A stretch of 64,000 bases of DNA from DATMER01 sp031390755 (lineage in GTDB: Bacteria > Acidobacteriota > Thermoanaerobaculia > Multivoradales > UBA5704). A program made the position numbers and the translations under genes. This document shows positions 13,711 to 24,048 of the stretch, piece by piece. Within the stretch, counting starts at the first letter, position 1; each line of letters opens with the position of its first letter. The notes beneath the pieces are model-generated. The model ran no database searches, was not told the DNA's origin, and was given only the letters and a program-made list of their open reading frames with translations. The stretch is from positions 1 through 64,000 of the forward strand of contig JANMTS010000047.1 in assembly GCA_031390755.1 (NCBI GenBank), given 5' to 3'.

Positions 13711-14003
13711 TGCACCGGTTCCTCGCTCCGGCCAGGGCGGAGCTTGAGGAAGCGGTCGACCGCTACGAGGCCCACCGGCCGGGGCTCGGAGCGGAGTTTG
13801 CCACTGAAGTGAAAACGGCAATCGACCGGATTCTGCAGCTACCCCTTGCCTGCCCCAAGCTTTCGCCAAGGTGCCGCCGTTGCCGGCTCGCCCGTTTCCC
13901 CTACGGCGTCATCTACCAGATCCGGCCGAATCACATCGTCATCGTGGCCGTCATGCACCTTCGCCGCGAGCCGTCCTACTGGCGGAATCGCGAGAAGCCT
14001 TGA
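13707..14003 (+). CDS. RelE/ParE-family toxin
   Basis: 98 residues. HRFLAPARAELEEAVDRYE and LGAEFATEVKTAIDRI form the N-terminal helices. ARFPYGVIYQIRPNHIVIVA and VMHLRREPSYW form the conserved strands and C-terminal Arg-x-x-x-x-Tyr-Trp end of ParE/RelE-type toxins. Its ATG overlaps the antitoxin stop (ATGA). This is the only toxin-antitoxin pair in the window in which both partners look complete. The target (gyrase or ribosome-bound mRNA) cannot be decided from sequence. Confidence 0.85.
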   Translation: MMHRFLAPARAELEEAVDRYEAHRPGLGAEFATEVKTAIDRILQLPLACPKLSPRCRRCRLARFPYGVIYQIRPNHIVIVAVMHLRREPSYWRNREKP

Positions 14004-14034
14004 ATATCGGCAAGGCGAAACCGACCTCGCCGTA

Positions 14035-14109
14035 GGGTCTGGTCGTGGTAGGAGCGGGCGGTGTCCGGGTTGAGGGAGAGGTTGAACTGGTCCTCCCAGC
14101 GGAACTCGA
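14035..14109 (-). pseudogene. Second thiC fragment (75 bases)
   Basis: Nearly base-for-base equal to 17275-17349 inside thiC (the segment coding FEFRWEDQFNLSLDPDTARS and on to QTLP), with about three or four changes. It is out of any start context. With the fragment at 12444-12575 it brackets the methyltransferase and toxin-antitoxin genes. Confidence 0.75.
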
Positions 14110-14178
14110 CACCTCATCGGAGAGGGAACAGGGTAGCCTCGAGCGCCTGGAGGAGAACGAGGCTACCCTGTCTGGGCT

Positions 14179-16920
14179 CTATCTCGGGTGGGCCACCGGG
14201 CCGTTGCGCCGAGCCGAGGGGAGCGGCGGCATGCGGGGCGCCTCGATGGCCTCGCTCAAGTCGGCGAGCGAGGGTCTCCCGGCTTCGATCCAAGCGCTGT
14301 ACCAGAGGCTTGCGGCCCGGGAGCTCCCTTTCGCCAGGCGATCGATCGCGATGGGCTTCGCGACCTTCGCGAACCCGGCCAGGTTGCGCTTCTTCTTCTT
14401 GCCCCCGTTCGCGGCGTCGGCATCCAGCAGCGGCTGGAGGAATTGGTAACTCTCCCGCACCCACTGGAAAGCCAGCTTGTGGGGAGCCACCTTGATCGGC
14501 TGCCCTGGCGCAGGCTTCACCTCGGAAGGCGGCACATGCTGGTTGAGGAGCGCGGTCTCGAAATAGCTGTGCAGGCCCTTCTGTCCGGTCAGCTGCCCGT
14601 CGTGATTGGCGGTGGTATGGAACGGCACGTGAGCGTCGCCCACATAGTGACCGAGCCAAGCGGAGTGCTTAAGCACTTCCACCAGGCTTCCCTCGGAGAA
14701 AGCCTTCACCAGCTGGTTGTAGGTCTTCTCGATCTGCCAGGGGACGATGCCGCGGCCGACGACTGTCGCCTCGCCGAACTTCTGCACCGCCGCCGCGTAG
14801 TCCTCCGGGAGCTCGTCGAACGGAAAGACTCCGTAAATGTCGATGTCGATGAAATGGCGCGGTTTCTCCCTGGAATCCGTTTGCTTCGCCTTGTCGGCAT
14901 CCATGGCGTGCTCGACGATTTCCTCCAGGTGGAAGGAATAGAAGTCGCGGATCTCCTTGGGCAGAGCGCTGATCGCGATCTCGTTTGTCGTGCGATGCCC
15001 CTTGGCTCCCCAGAGGGGAGCGATGGCGTCCTCCGTGACCTGCAAGGCCGCGACTGCGGCCGACGCGTCGACACAACCGTGGCCGAACACCGGCGAATGC
15101 CCCCGGGAGTCATAGAAATTAGCCTGTCCGATCTTCCTCGCCGTCCGCTCGATCAACTCCCGGACCTCGACCGCACGCAGGTCCGGACGGATGGACAGGA
15201 TCAGTGCGCAGATTCCGGCCACCAGCGGGCACGCGCTCGAAGTCCCGCCGAAGTCGTTGGTGTAACCGCCCGGGCTGTAGCCTGCTTCGAACCTCTCACC
15301 GCCGCGCTCGTAAAGCCCCATGACGTCCGAGGTGGTAATCCCCCAACCGCCCGAGCCGCTCGAAGGGGCGCAGATGCTGATCCTTCTACCAAAATTCGAG
15401 TAGTGAGACTTCCGGTCCCGACTGGTCGAGGCGGCGACGGCGATGACGTCAGGGTGGATGGCGAAGCCATTGATCGAGCCGGTCGCCGGATCGTCGATGT
15501 CGAGATCCTCGTTCCCGGCGGCGAAGCAAATGACGGTTCCCAGCCCGTCCCGCCCGTCGCGCGCGCAGCGTTCGATGGCGCGGGACGCCCGGGACGAGAG
15601 TACGTAGCGCTTGGCCAGCGCCTTCCAACTGCAACTGACGACCCAGGCCCCTTGCTCCCGGGCGTAACCAAACCAGTTTTCGATCTCCGTGTCCGACAGG
15701 TTCTTGCCCCAACGGATCGGCATCAGCCGGGAACGCGGAGCGGCGCCCACGATGCCAGTGCCGTCGGCATTGCCGACGGCCACGCCGGCGCAGGCCGTGC
15801 CGTGCCAGTCCTCGTTGAGGGGATCGGGCAGAGGGCTGGCGGAGTTGCGGGTGAAGTCCTTGGGCGCGACGATTTTCCAGTCACCCTGGAGGTCAGGATG
15901 AGAGAGGTCGAAACCGTCGTCGATGACCGCCACCACCACGTTCGGTGAGCCCAGCGAGTCAGACGAGTCCCAGGCTTCCAGGACCCGCGAGTCCGCGCCC
16001 GCCGTGAAGCCGATGGGCGTGCCGCGATGGGTACCCGTGTTACGCAGATGCCATTGATCCATCAGGCGGTCGTCGGTCGGCAGGGCGAAAGCCTGGATCT
16101 TTCCCGGGGTCGCCAGATCCGGCTCGGCCACCTGGATCCGGGGTGACTCTTGCAACTCCTGAGCGACCTTGATGGGATTTGCCGAGCGGGAGGTCACCTG
16201 AACAATCAGCTCTCGTTCGCCCCGAGTCTCGACGATCTCCAGGCCGTGCTCCTCGAGCAGATCCTGGCACTCCTCGGCCGGAGTGTCGGGCTTGAACTCG
16301 ACGTAGATCTGGCCGGTCGGAACGAACGGCACCTCATCGTCGGAAGTATGAAAGACGTGGGTCCCGGTCGTGATGGCGGGATGGGCGCGCAGACCGTCCA
16401 GGGTCTCTTCCATGGAGAGATTCTCATCCTCGACGTTGATGAGCTGGAAACCGCCGAGCAGGGAGCCGGGAGAGACGGGACCGGCCACCTGAGGCACCAT
16501 CTCGGAGAGGATCCTGCGTCCGATTCCGGGATTCGGCTTGACGCCGATCAGCTTCTCGCTCTTGGTCAGGGGCAGCTCGCGCGAGCCGAAGCGAAGGGTG
16601 ACCTGATCCAGGCGAGTCTCCGAGCCCGTGTCGCCCGCCGTCGCGGACCGGTCCGGCGAAGCCATGGCGGTTGCGCCTTCGCGGGTGCCACGGCGGGCCG
16701 CCTTGCGGGGTTTCTCCTGCGGAGCGGCCTTCAGATCCTGACTGGCGACATAGACGGGGCCGCCTTCCTCGTAATCCACCTGAGAGTAGGAGCCGCCCTC
16801 CTGGATGACCCGGACGGGCATTCCCGCCGGGAGAGTGCCGTCCGCGGGCCGGCCCTGTTGAGGGGAGCTCGCGTAATAGGGCGTATCCCGGACGACGACA
16901 TGAGTTGTGCTCGAATCCAT
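14179..16920 (-). CDS. Subtilisin-like S8 protease fused to an S1/P1-nuclease-like domain
   Basis: 913 residues; the ATG at 16920 is chosen for GGAGG 8 bases upstream. In order: an SH3-like N-terminus (about 5-60, VVRDTPYYAS ... GPVYVASQDL), a linker, a fervidolysin-like propeptide region (about 130-280), then a subtilase domain with Asp in VIDDGFD (about 333), His in HGTACAG (about 373) and Ser in GGTSSACP (about 561). From about 636 a new domain opens with LWGAKGHRTTNEIAISALP and includes HYVGDAHVPFHTTANHDG and GLHSYFE. These are the Trp/His/Asp zinc ligands of S1/P1 nucleases and zinc phospholipase C. No signal peptide is evident. Confidence 0.85.
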   Translation of the reverse strand: MDSSTTHVVVRDTPYYASSPQQGRPADGTLPAGMPVRVIQEGGSYSQVDYEEGGPVYVASQDLKAAPQEKPRKAARRGTREGATAMASPDRSATAGDTGSETRLDQVTLRFGSRELPLTKSEKLIGVKPNPGIGRRILSEMVPQVAGPVSPGSLLGGFQLINVEDENLSMEETLDGLRAHPAITTGTHVFHTSDDEVPFVPTGQIYVEFKPDTPAEECQDLLEEHGLEIVETRGERELIVQVTSRSANPIKVAQELQESPRIQVAEPDLATPGKIQAFALPTDDRLMDQWHLRNTGTHRGTPIGFTAGADSRVLEAWDSSDSLGSPNVVVAVIDDGFDLSHPDLQGDWKIVAPKDFTRNSASPLPDPLNEDWHGTACAGVAVGNADGTGIVGAAPRSRLMPIRWGKNLSDTEIENWFGYAREQGAWVVSCSWKALAKRYVLSSRASRAIERCARDGRDGLGTVICFAAGNEDLDIDDPATGSINGFAIHPDVIAVAASTSRDRKSHYSNFGRRISICAPSSGSGGWGITTSDVMGLYERGGERFEAGYSPGGYTNDFGGTSSACPLVAGICALILSIRPDLRAVEVRELIERTARKIGQANFYDSRGHSPVFGHGCVDASAAVAALQVTEDAIAPLWGAKGHRTTNEIAISALPKEIRDFYSFHLEEIVEHAMDADKAKQTDSREKPRHFIDIDIYGVFPFDELPEDYAAAVQKFGEATVVGRGIVPWQIEKTYNQLVKAFSEGSLVEVLKHSAWLGHYVGDAHVPFHTTANHDGQLTGQKGLHSYFETALLNQHVPPSEVKPAPGQPIKVAPHKLAFQWVRESYQFLQPLLDADAANGGKKKKRNLAGFAKVAKPIAIDRLAKGSSRAASLWYSAWIEAGRPSLADLSEAIEAPRMPPLPSARRNGPVAHPR

Positions 16921-17073
16921 TTTCCAGCCTCCATAGCGCAGAGGCCCTTCCAACTGGGCGGCCTCCTTGCTGAAGAGACGGACTTCAAGCCAACTTTCCA
17001 GGAGATCTTCTGAAAGACGCTGGACCTCATCCTGGGCAGCGGCTGCCCCGGACTCGACTCGTGTGGGGTGGGC

Positions 17074-18966
<1,893 letters not shown>

Positions 18967-19033
18967 CGGCGCTCCTCGAGCAGTGCAGCTCGGGCAATAC
19001 GGGGGGAATGCGGCGCCGGAAGGGGATTTCTCC

Positions 19034-19118
19034 GCTTCCCTTCGCTGGCATTACCCAGATCAGGTCGTGAGGGTCGTCCCGACGGGACTCTCAGCCTTGC
19101 GGCCCCCCTAGCGTGCGG
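19034..19118 (-). promoter_or_regulatory. TPP riboswitch (THI element)
   Basis: On the minus strand, 70 bases before thiC, the conserved blocks CTGAGAGTC, ACCTGATCTGGGTAATGCC and AGCGAAGGGA appear in order with the expected spacing and closing pairs (GGGGGGCCGC arm). These are the pyrimidine- and pyrophosphate-binding cores of the THI element. Bound TPP should shut down thiC. Confidence 0.95.
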
Positions 19119-19251
19119 GTGAATCCTACACCTGCGGGACGGGATCTCCTACGCGGCGCCAGGGAATCCGGACGGACCCGCTTCGCCGTCGCTTTGACAC
19201 CGCGGCGATCTCAAAGCAATACTTTGGTATGAAAGCAGTAGGAAAGGCACC

Positions 19252-19509
19252 ATGTCTCATGCCGTGAAAATCGCAATCAGCCTGCCCTCGGCGATTCTCG
19301 AATCGGTGGAAAGAGAACGGCGTAAACGGGGAGAGAGCCGGAGCGAGTTTTTCCGGCAAGCCGTTCAGGCATTCTTGTGGGACTTGCAGAAATCTAAGGA
19401 TGTCGAGCGTTACGCTCAGGGCTATATCGAGCAGCCGGAACGCGAAGAAGAAGTTGACGTGATCCGCTCGACGAGCTATCCGGCTCTGGCCGAGGAGCCC
19501 TGGGATTGA
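19252..19509 (+). CDS. Ribbon-helix-helix antitoxin-like protein, orphan
   Basis: 85 residues starting MSHAVKIAISLPSAILESVE then RERRKRGESRSEFFRQAVQAFL, the CopG/MazE-type ribbon-helix-helix DNA-binding fold. The acidic C-terminus (EREEEVDVIR ... EEPWD) is typical of MazE-like antitoxins that sit before a MazF ribonuclease. The 100 bases downstream hold no toxin frame before the peptidase gene. A solitary regulator is the alternative. Confidence 0.65.
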   Translation: MSHAVKIAISLPSAILESVERERRKRGESRSEFFRQAVQAFLWDLQKSKDVERYAQGYIEQPEREEEVDVIRSTSYPALAEEPWD

Positions 19510-19607
19510 GGCGCTGTGAGCTCGCGCTTCGCTTCGCTTTGGGCATGAACGAGTAAGCCTCGGCCCTGAGCCGGAGGGCGTGGGCTCTCTGGTAAAGTCT
19601 CGGCCTG

Positions 19608-21446
19608 ATGAGACACCTTCGGGCCTCCCTTCTCGCCGCCTTTGTCGCCGTCCTCCTTCTCTCCGTTCCGGCCTCGGCAGCAGGCCAGGACATCCCGCCC
19701 GAGTGGCGCACGCCCGCCGAGGTGGCCGGCTTCGAGTCGACGCCGAGCTACGAGGAGACGATGGCGTTCCTCGACAAGGTCGGCAAGCGGCTGCCCGAGA
19801 TGAAGATCTCAGTCTTCGGCACCACGCCGCAGGGGCGGCCCATGCCGGTCGTGGTCGTGTCGAAGGAGAAGGCCTTCACACCCGCGGAGGCGGCCCGCAC
19901 GGGCAAGCCGGTGGTGATGATCCAGAACGGCATCCATGGCGGCGAGATCGACGGCAAGGACGCGTGCCTCGCGATCCTGCGCGACCTGGCGCTCGGCAAG
20001 CACCGCGGGCTGCTGGAGAAGATGACGCTTCTCATCGTGCCGATCTACAACATCGACGGCCATGAGCGGGTGTCGCCGTACAACCGGCCGAACCAGAACG
20101 GTCCGGTCAAGGGGATGGGGTTCCGCACCACGGCGGCCGGGCTGGACCTGAACCGCGACCATCTCAAGGTGGTGTCGGTCGAGGCCCAGGCGCTGCTCAG
20201 CCTCGTCTCCGCCTGGCGCCCGCATCTGCACGTGGACGACCACGTCACCGACGGCGTGGACCACGACTGGGTGCTCACGTGGTCCTGGGCCGAGGCGCCG
20301 CAGACGCCGCTGTCGGTCGACCTCTGGCTGCGCGACCACATGCCGAAGGTGCTGGAGGCGACCGAAGCCGAGGGCCACCGCGCCGGACCGTACGTGGACC
20401 TGAAGGACGGCAACGATCCGAGCCGCGGGTTCAGCTCGTGGATCGGCGCGCCGCGGTTCGCGACCGGCTACTACCCGCTGCGCAACCGGCCGTCGATCCT
20501 GATCGAGATGCATTCCTACAAGCCGTACGCCCAGCGGGTGGCCGCGAACCGCGCGTTCCTGCTCGCGCTGCTCTCCGAGGTCGCGGCCGACCCCGCGTCG
20601 CTGGTGCGCGCGGTGGCCGACGCCGAGGCGGTGACGGTCGCCCAGGGGAAGCCGGACGCCGAGCCGTCGTCCGTGGCCGTCGCGTTCGAGGAGAGCGAGG
20701 CGTCCGATCCGGTCCGATTCCCGGTCTATGCCGGCGAGACGGTAACGTCCGCGGCGACCGGCGAGCCTCTGTACATGTACCGCCGCGGCGAGATCGACGA
20801 GGTCGACGTCCCCTGGTACCACCGGGCGCGGGTTCTGGTATCCCTCCCCCGTCCGCGCGGCTATCTGGTGATGCCGGGCTGGCCGCAAATCGAGCAGCGG
20901 CTCCGCATCCACGGGCTGCGCGTGGAGGAAGTTCGCGAGGCCGTGGAGGTCGAGGTCGAGACGATCCGCGTTTCGAACGCCAAATTCGCCGAGCGGCCCT
21001 ACCAGGGGCTCACCCAGTTGCAATCGAAGACGGTCGAGCGCCGGACCGAACGCCGGCGCATCCCGGCGGGGGCGCTGTGGGTGCCGGCCGATCAGCCTGA
21101 CTTCGCGGTGGCGGTCCAGCTGTTCGAGCCCGAGGCGCCCGATTCGCTCGTGAGCTGGGGATTGCTCTCGAACGTCTTCGAGCAGAAGGAGTACATCGAT
21201 CCGCGGGTGCTGGACGGGCTGGTGCGAGAGATGAAGAAGGACCCGAAGGCGGCGGCGGACTTCGAGGCGGCGATGAAGGACGAGGCGTTTGCCAAGGATC
21301 CGTTCGCGCGCTATCTCTGGTGGTACCGCCGCACGCCCTACTGGGACGAGTCGATGGGCCTGCTGCCCGTCTATCGCGTGATGCGCATGACGCGGATGCC
21401 GCAGGCGCCGAAGCTCAAGACGGAGGCCTGGGCGCCTCGTCGATGA
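19608..21446 (+). CDS. Secreted M14-family zinc carboxypeptidase
   Basis: 612 residues with a signal peptide (MRHLRASLLAAFVAVLLLSV then PASAAGQ). The zinc motif HxxE is in IQNGIHGGEIDGKD near residue 111. LDLNRDHLK supplies the Asn-Arg substrate-binding pair, and VDDHVTDG the third His region. It should trim C-terminal residues from peptides in the periplasm or outside the cell. The C-terminal 250 residues (from about 370) are of the kind seen in large bacterial M14 proteins. The 3' end overlaps the convergent thioesterase gene by 32 bases. Confidence 0.9.
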   Translation: MRHLRASLLAAFVAVLLLSVPASAAGQDIPPEWRTPAEVAGFESTPSYEETMAFLDKVGKRLPEMKISVFGTTPQGRPMPVVVVSKEKAFTPAEAARTGKPVVMIQNGIHGGEIDGKDACLAILRDLALGKHRGLLEKMTLLIVPIYNIDGHERVSPYNRPNQNGPVKGMGFRTTAAGLDLNRDHLKVVSVEAQALLSLVSAWRPHLHVDDHVTDGVDHDWVLTWSWAEAPQTPLSVDLWLRDHMPKVLEATEAEGHRAGPYVDLKDGNDPSRGFSSWIGAPRFATGYYPLRNRPSILIEMHSYKPYAQRVAANRAFLLALLSEVAADPASLVRAVADAEAVTVAQGKPDAEPSSVAVAFEESEASDPVRFPVYAGETVTSAATGEPLYMYRRGEIDEVDVPWYHRARVLVSLPRPRGYLVMPGWPQIEQRLRIHGLRVEEVREAVEVEVETIRVSNAKFAERPYQGLTQLQSKTVERRTERRRIPAGALWVPADQPDFAVAVQLFEPEAPDSLVSWGLLSNVFEQKEYIDPRVLDGLVREMKKDPKAAADFEAAMKDEAFAKDPFARYLWWYRRTPYWDESMGLLPVYRVMRMTRMPQAPKLKTEAWAPRR

Positions 21447-21849
21447 GGTCGGCGAGCTCCGCCGGAATCGCGACGGGCTTCAGGCTGCCGCCCGGGGCGT
21501 CCATCTGGCAGTAGACGACGCTGACCTTGCCGCGGGCGACCGTGGTCTCCCCGTTGAGGATGTCGAAGCCGTAGGAGAGCGAGCTGCGGCCCTTGCGCAG
21601 GACACGCAGGTAGATTTCGAGCTCGTCGCCGAAGCGGGCCGGGGACAGATACTCACAGGTGGCGGCGACGCGGGGCCAGGCGATGCGGTGGCCTTCGGAG
21701 TCCTCGAAGGAGCCGGGGGCGATGCCCAGGCTGCGCAGGAACTCGTGCTCAGCCGACTCCATGAAGACGAAGAAACGGGCGAAATGGACGATGCCGCCCA
21801 TGTCGGTGTCGGAGAACTCGATGCGGCGGCGGGTCTGGAATTCATGCAT
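21415..21849 (-). CDS. YbgC-type acyl-CoA thioesterase (hotdog fold)
   Basis: 144 residues, ATG at 21849. EFSDTDMGGIVHFARFFVFM is the 4-hydroxybenzoyl-CoA/YbgC thioesterase active-site pattern with the catalytic Asp in D-T-D. VLRKGRSSLSYGFDIL supplies a core strand. It should hydrolyse short acyl-CoA thioesters; in many bacteria the enzyme stands by tol-pal, but not here. Upstream frames giving longer starts run through a palindromic repeat and were rejected. Confidence 0.9.
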   Translation of the reverse strand: MHEFQTRRRIEFSDTDMGGIVHFARFFVFMESAEHEFLRSLGIAPGSFEDSEGHRIAWPRVAATCEYLSPARFGDELEIYLRVLRKGRSSLSYGFDILNGETTVARGKVSVVYCQMDAPGGSLKPVAIPAELADLIDEAPRPPS

Positions 21850-21873
21850 GGGAGCGGGATTGTAGCTGATCCC

Positions 21874-22063
21874 ATCCCCCCTCTCCCCAGCCCTCTCCCC
21901 CGGGCCGGGGGAGAGGGGGCCCGCCCGGCCGCTTGCTTCCAACGGTTGGGATCGGTCAGGGCGGTCCACCCCCCTCCATCTTGGACGGCTGGTGTCAGTC
22001 TCCCCCTCTCCCGGGGCGGGTGGACTCGGGCGGACCGGGAGAGGGGGCCGGGGGGTGAGGGCC
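21874..22063. repeat. Tandem GC-rich palindromic intergenic repeat
   Basis: Two palindromic blocks built from the CCCTCTCCC and GGGAGAGGG motif (21874-21930 and 22004-22063), each able to form a long hairpin. They lie between divergent genes. Dispersed repeats of this make are usual in high-GC environmental genomes. No coding sense. Confidence 0.6.
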
Positions 22064-22085
22064 GTTTGTGATTCAATGGAAACCG

Positions 22086-22580
22086 ATGCAAGCGATGACT
22101 AAACCTCCACGCCCTTGGCTCCCCCTGCTCGCCCTGGCGGCGTTCGCGGTGCATCTGGCGGTGTCCGTGCCCGTGACGCTCGCGCGCTCGGCGAGGGCGG
22201 CTCGGCGCATGGTCGACACCCGCGGCGAGACGCCGAGCGAGAGCCGGGCGCGCACCTTCGGGCCCGGCTACGTGAAGGCCATCGAGGAGATCCGGCGGGC
22301 CATCCCCCTGGATGGAGCCTATCTGCTGATCAATGGACATCCCGGCGAGGAGGAAGGCGGACCACTCTGGGTGAAGTTCGACCTCGCTCCAAGGCGGGCG
22401 GTCTATCTCGGGAACCTTCGGGACCTGGGGAACGTGGACCGGCTGCGGCGGCGCATGCCCCGGGCCGCGCGCTGGGTGGTGATCGTCTACGGCGACTACG
22501 CCACGCCGACGCTGATCGAACGGCACCGGTTCGTCGACCAATTACGGGATCAACCGCGGGGGGAGCGCCATGGGTCGTGA
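22086..22580 (+). CDS. Hypothetical membrane-anchored protein
   Basis: 164 residues with one N-terminal membrane helix (about 10-32), then a soluble part with AYLLINGHPGEEEG, WVKFDLAPRRAVYLGN and ARWVVIVYGDY. No family is recognised. The gene overlaps the next by 11 bases, and the third gene overlaps the second, so all three (to 27449) are one operon. It may supply an accessory domain to the GT-C-like membrane protein that follows. Confidence 0.6.
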   Translation: MQAMTKPPRPWLPLLALAAFAVHLAVSVPVTLARSARAARRMVDTRGETPSESRARTFGPGYVKAIEEIRRAIPLDGAYLLINGHPGEEEGGPLWVKFDLAPRRAVYLGNLRDLGNVDRLRRRMPRAARWVVIVYGDYATPTLIERHRFVDQLRDQPRGERHGS

Positions 22581-24048
22581 GCTGATCGCCTGCCTGGCCG
22601 GGGTGGCGCTGTTCGCGGTGCCGGGCCTGGCTCTGACCTCGTTCTTCCCGGCGCTGCGCAGCGTGCCCTGGACGCGCCGGCCGGGGTACGGCTACCTGCT
22701 CGGCGTGGCCGCGGTGGCCGGGTCGCTCTATGCGATGTCCGCCGTGCTCGACGTGCCGCTACGGCGGCCGGCGATCCTGGGCACGGCCGCGGCGCTGACG
22801 ATCGCCGGCCTCGTGAAGATGTGGCTGACCCGGACGGACCGCGCCGAACATCGACCCCTGCCTCGCCGGGCGCGGGCCATCGTGCTGGCCGCGGCCCTGG
22901 CCGGCGCCGGGGTCTCCGCGGGCCTCCTGGCGGACGCCGTGTCCGAGCCGCTGCTCGGTTGGGACGGGCGCATGCAGTGGGCGGCGCAGGCGCGCTACAT
23001 CCGGTTCGAGGGGTCGGTGCTGCCGATCGCCATGACCCGCGGGCAGTGGTTCATCAATCATCCGCGCTATCCGGTGCTGCTGCCCGTCGCCCAGGTGGCG
23101 GTGCTCGAAGTCACGGGCGCGGGCGAGGACGACGTGTTCTTCCGCGGCGTGTACGCGGCGTTCCTGCCGGCCCTGCTGCTCGTGGTCTACGACGGCGCGC
23201 GGCGCTGGGCCGGGTGGCTGCCGGCCGCGGTCACCGCTACTGCCGCCGCCGGCCTCCACTTCCTCACGTTCTACATGGACGGCGGCGCGATCAGCGGGTA
23301 CAGCGACTTCCCGCTCGCCTGCTTCTATGGCGCGGCCGTGGTCCTCCTCTTGAGGAGCCAGGTGACGGCCGCGGACGGCGTCGCCGCCGGCCTGCTGCTG
23401 GGGGCGGCGTGCCTGACGAAGAACGAAGGCACGATCCTGGCCGGGTTCGCTCTGCTGGCGGGCGCGCTCCCCCTCCTGCCCCGGTTCCGCCGGCGCAGGG
23501 AAGCCCCGCCCGTGCCGCGCCGCCGCCTGCTGCTCAAGGGGTCTCGCCTGGCCGCTGCCGCTGCGCTGCTGCTGACGGCCCTCGCCCTGTTCGTTCACTG
23601 GCGCACGATCATTCCCAACCGCCACGACGAGGGCTACAGCGAGCTCGTGCGCGAGGAGAGCCTGTGGCCCGACGCCGTCGTCCGGCTGCCGGACCTAGCC
23701 GGGGAGGTTCTCTTCCGGACCTTCCTGACCTGGGAGCACTGGACGGGGTTCTGGTGGGTGTACGTCGTGGTCCTCGTTGCGGGCTGGCGGGTCTTCGCGG
23801 GGCGGCGCGGCGCCTTGAGCCGGCCGCTGGCGCTGGCCGCTCTCGGGCCGCTCGCCGTGGCCTGGGGCGCGTACTCGGTCCACTGGCAGCCGGTCGAGCT
23901 CATCAAGGTGACCTGGGAGCGGTTCCTCGTGCAGGCGTCGATCCCGGCCCTGCTGCTCTTCGCTCTCGCCCTGGGCGCGGTCCTGAAGCGCGCCCTTCCC
24001 GGGCTCGCCGGGCGCCTCGCGCGTTCCGGGCATTCCGAAAAGCCATGA
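22570..24048 (+). CDS. Multi-pass membrane protein, GT-C glycosyltransferase-like
   Basis: 492 residues with about ten membrane helices. After the early helices a first large loop contains LLGWDGRMQWAAQARYIRF and HPRYPVLLPVAQ, which resembles the GT-C/PMT-type 'D-x-x-x-x-W ... H-P-x-Y-P' loop that binds polyprenyl-phosphate sugars. CLTKNEGTILAG matches the 'LTKxEG' element of such enzymes. It probably transfers sugar to a lipid or protein in the envelope; donor and acceptor are unknown. Confidence 0.7.
   Translation: MGRELIACLAGVALFAVPGLALTSFFPALRSVPWTRRPGYGYLLGVAAVAGSLYAMSAVLDVPLRRPAILGTAAALTIAGLVKMWLTRTDRAEHRPLPRRARAIVLAAALAGAGVSAGLLADAVSEPLLGWDGRMQWAAQARYIRFEGSVLPIAMTRGQWFINHPRYPVLLPVAQVAVLEVTGAGEDDVFFRGVYAAFLPALLLVVYDGARRWAGWLPAAVTATAAAGLHFLTFYMDGGAISGYSDFPLACFYGAAVVLLLRSQVTAADGVAAGLLLGAACLTKNEGTILAGFALLAGALPLLPRFRRRREAPPVPRRRLLLKGSRLAAAAALLLTALALFVHWRTIIPNRHDEGYSELVREESLWPDAVVRLPDLAGEVLFRTFLTWEHWTGFWWVYVVVLVAGWRVFAGRRGALSRPLALAALGPLAVAWGAYSVHWQPVELIKVTWERFLVQASIPALLLFALALGAVLKRALPGLAGRLARSGHSEKP

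Noticed and set aside
22821..24044. N-terminal extension of the kinase frame (to 1542 residues)
   Set aside because: The extra part overlaps the GT-C-like gene in another frame and is Arg/Gly-rich; the ATGA-coupled start at 24045 is clearly right.
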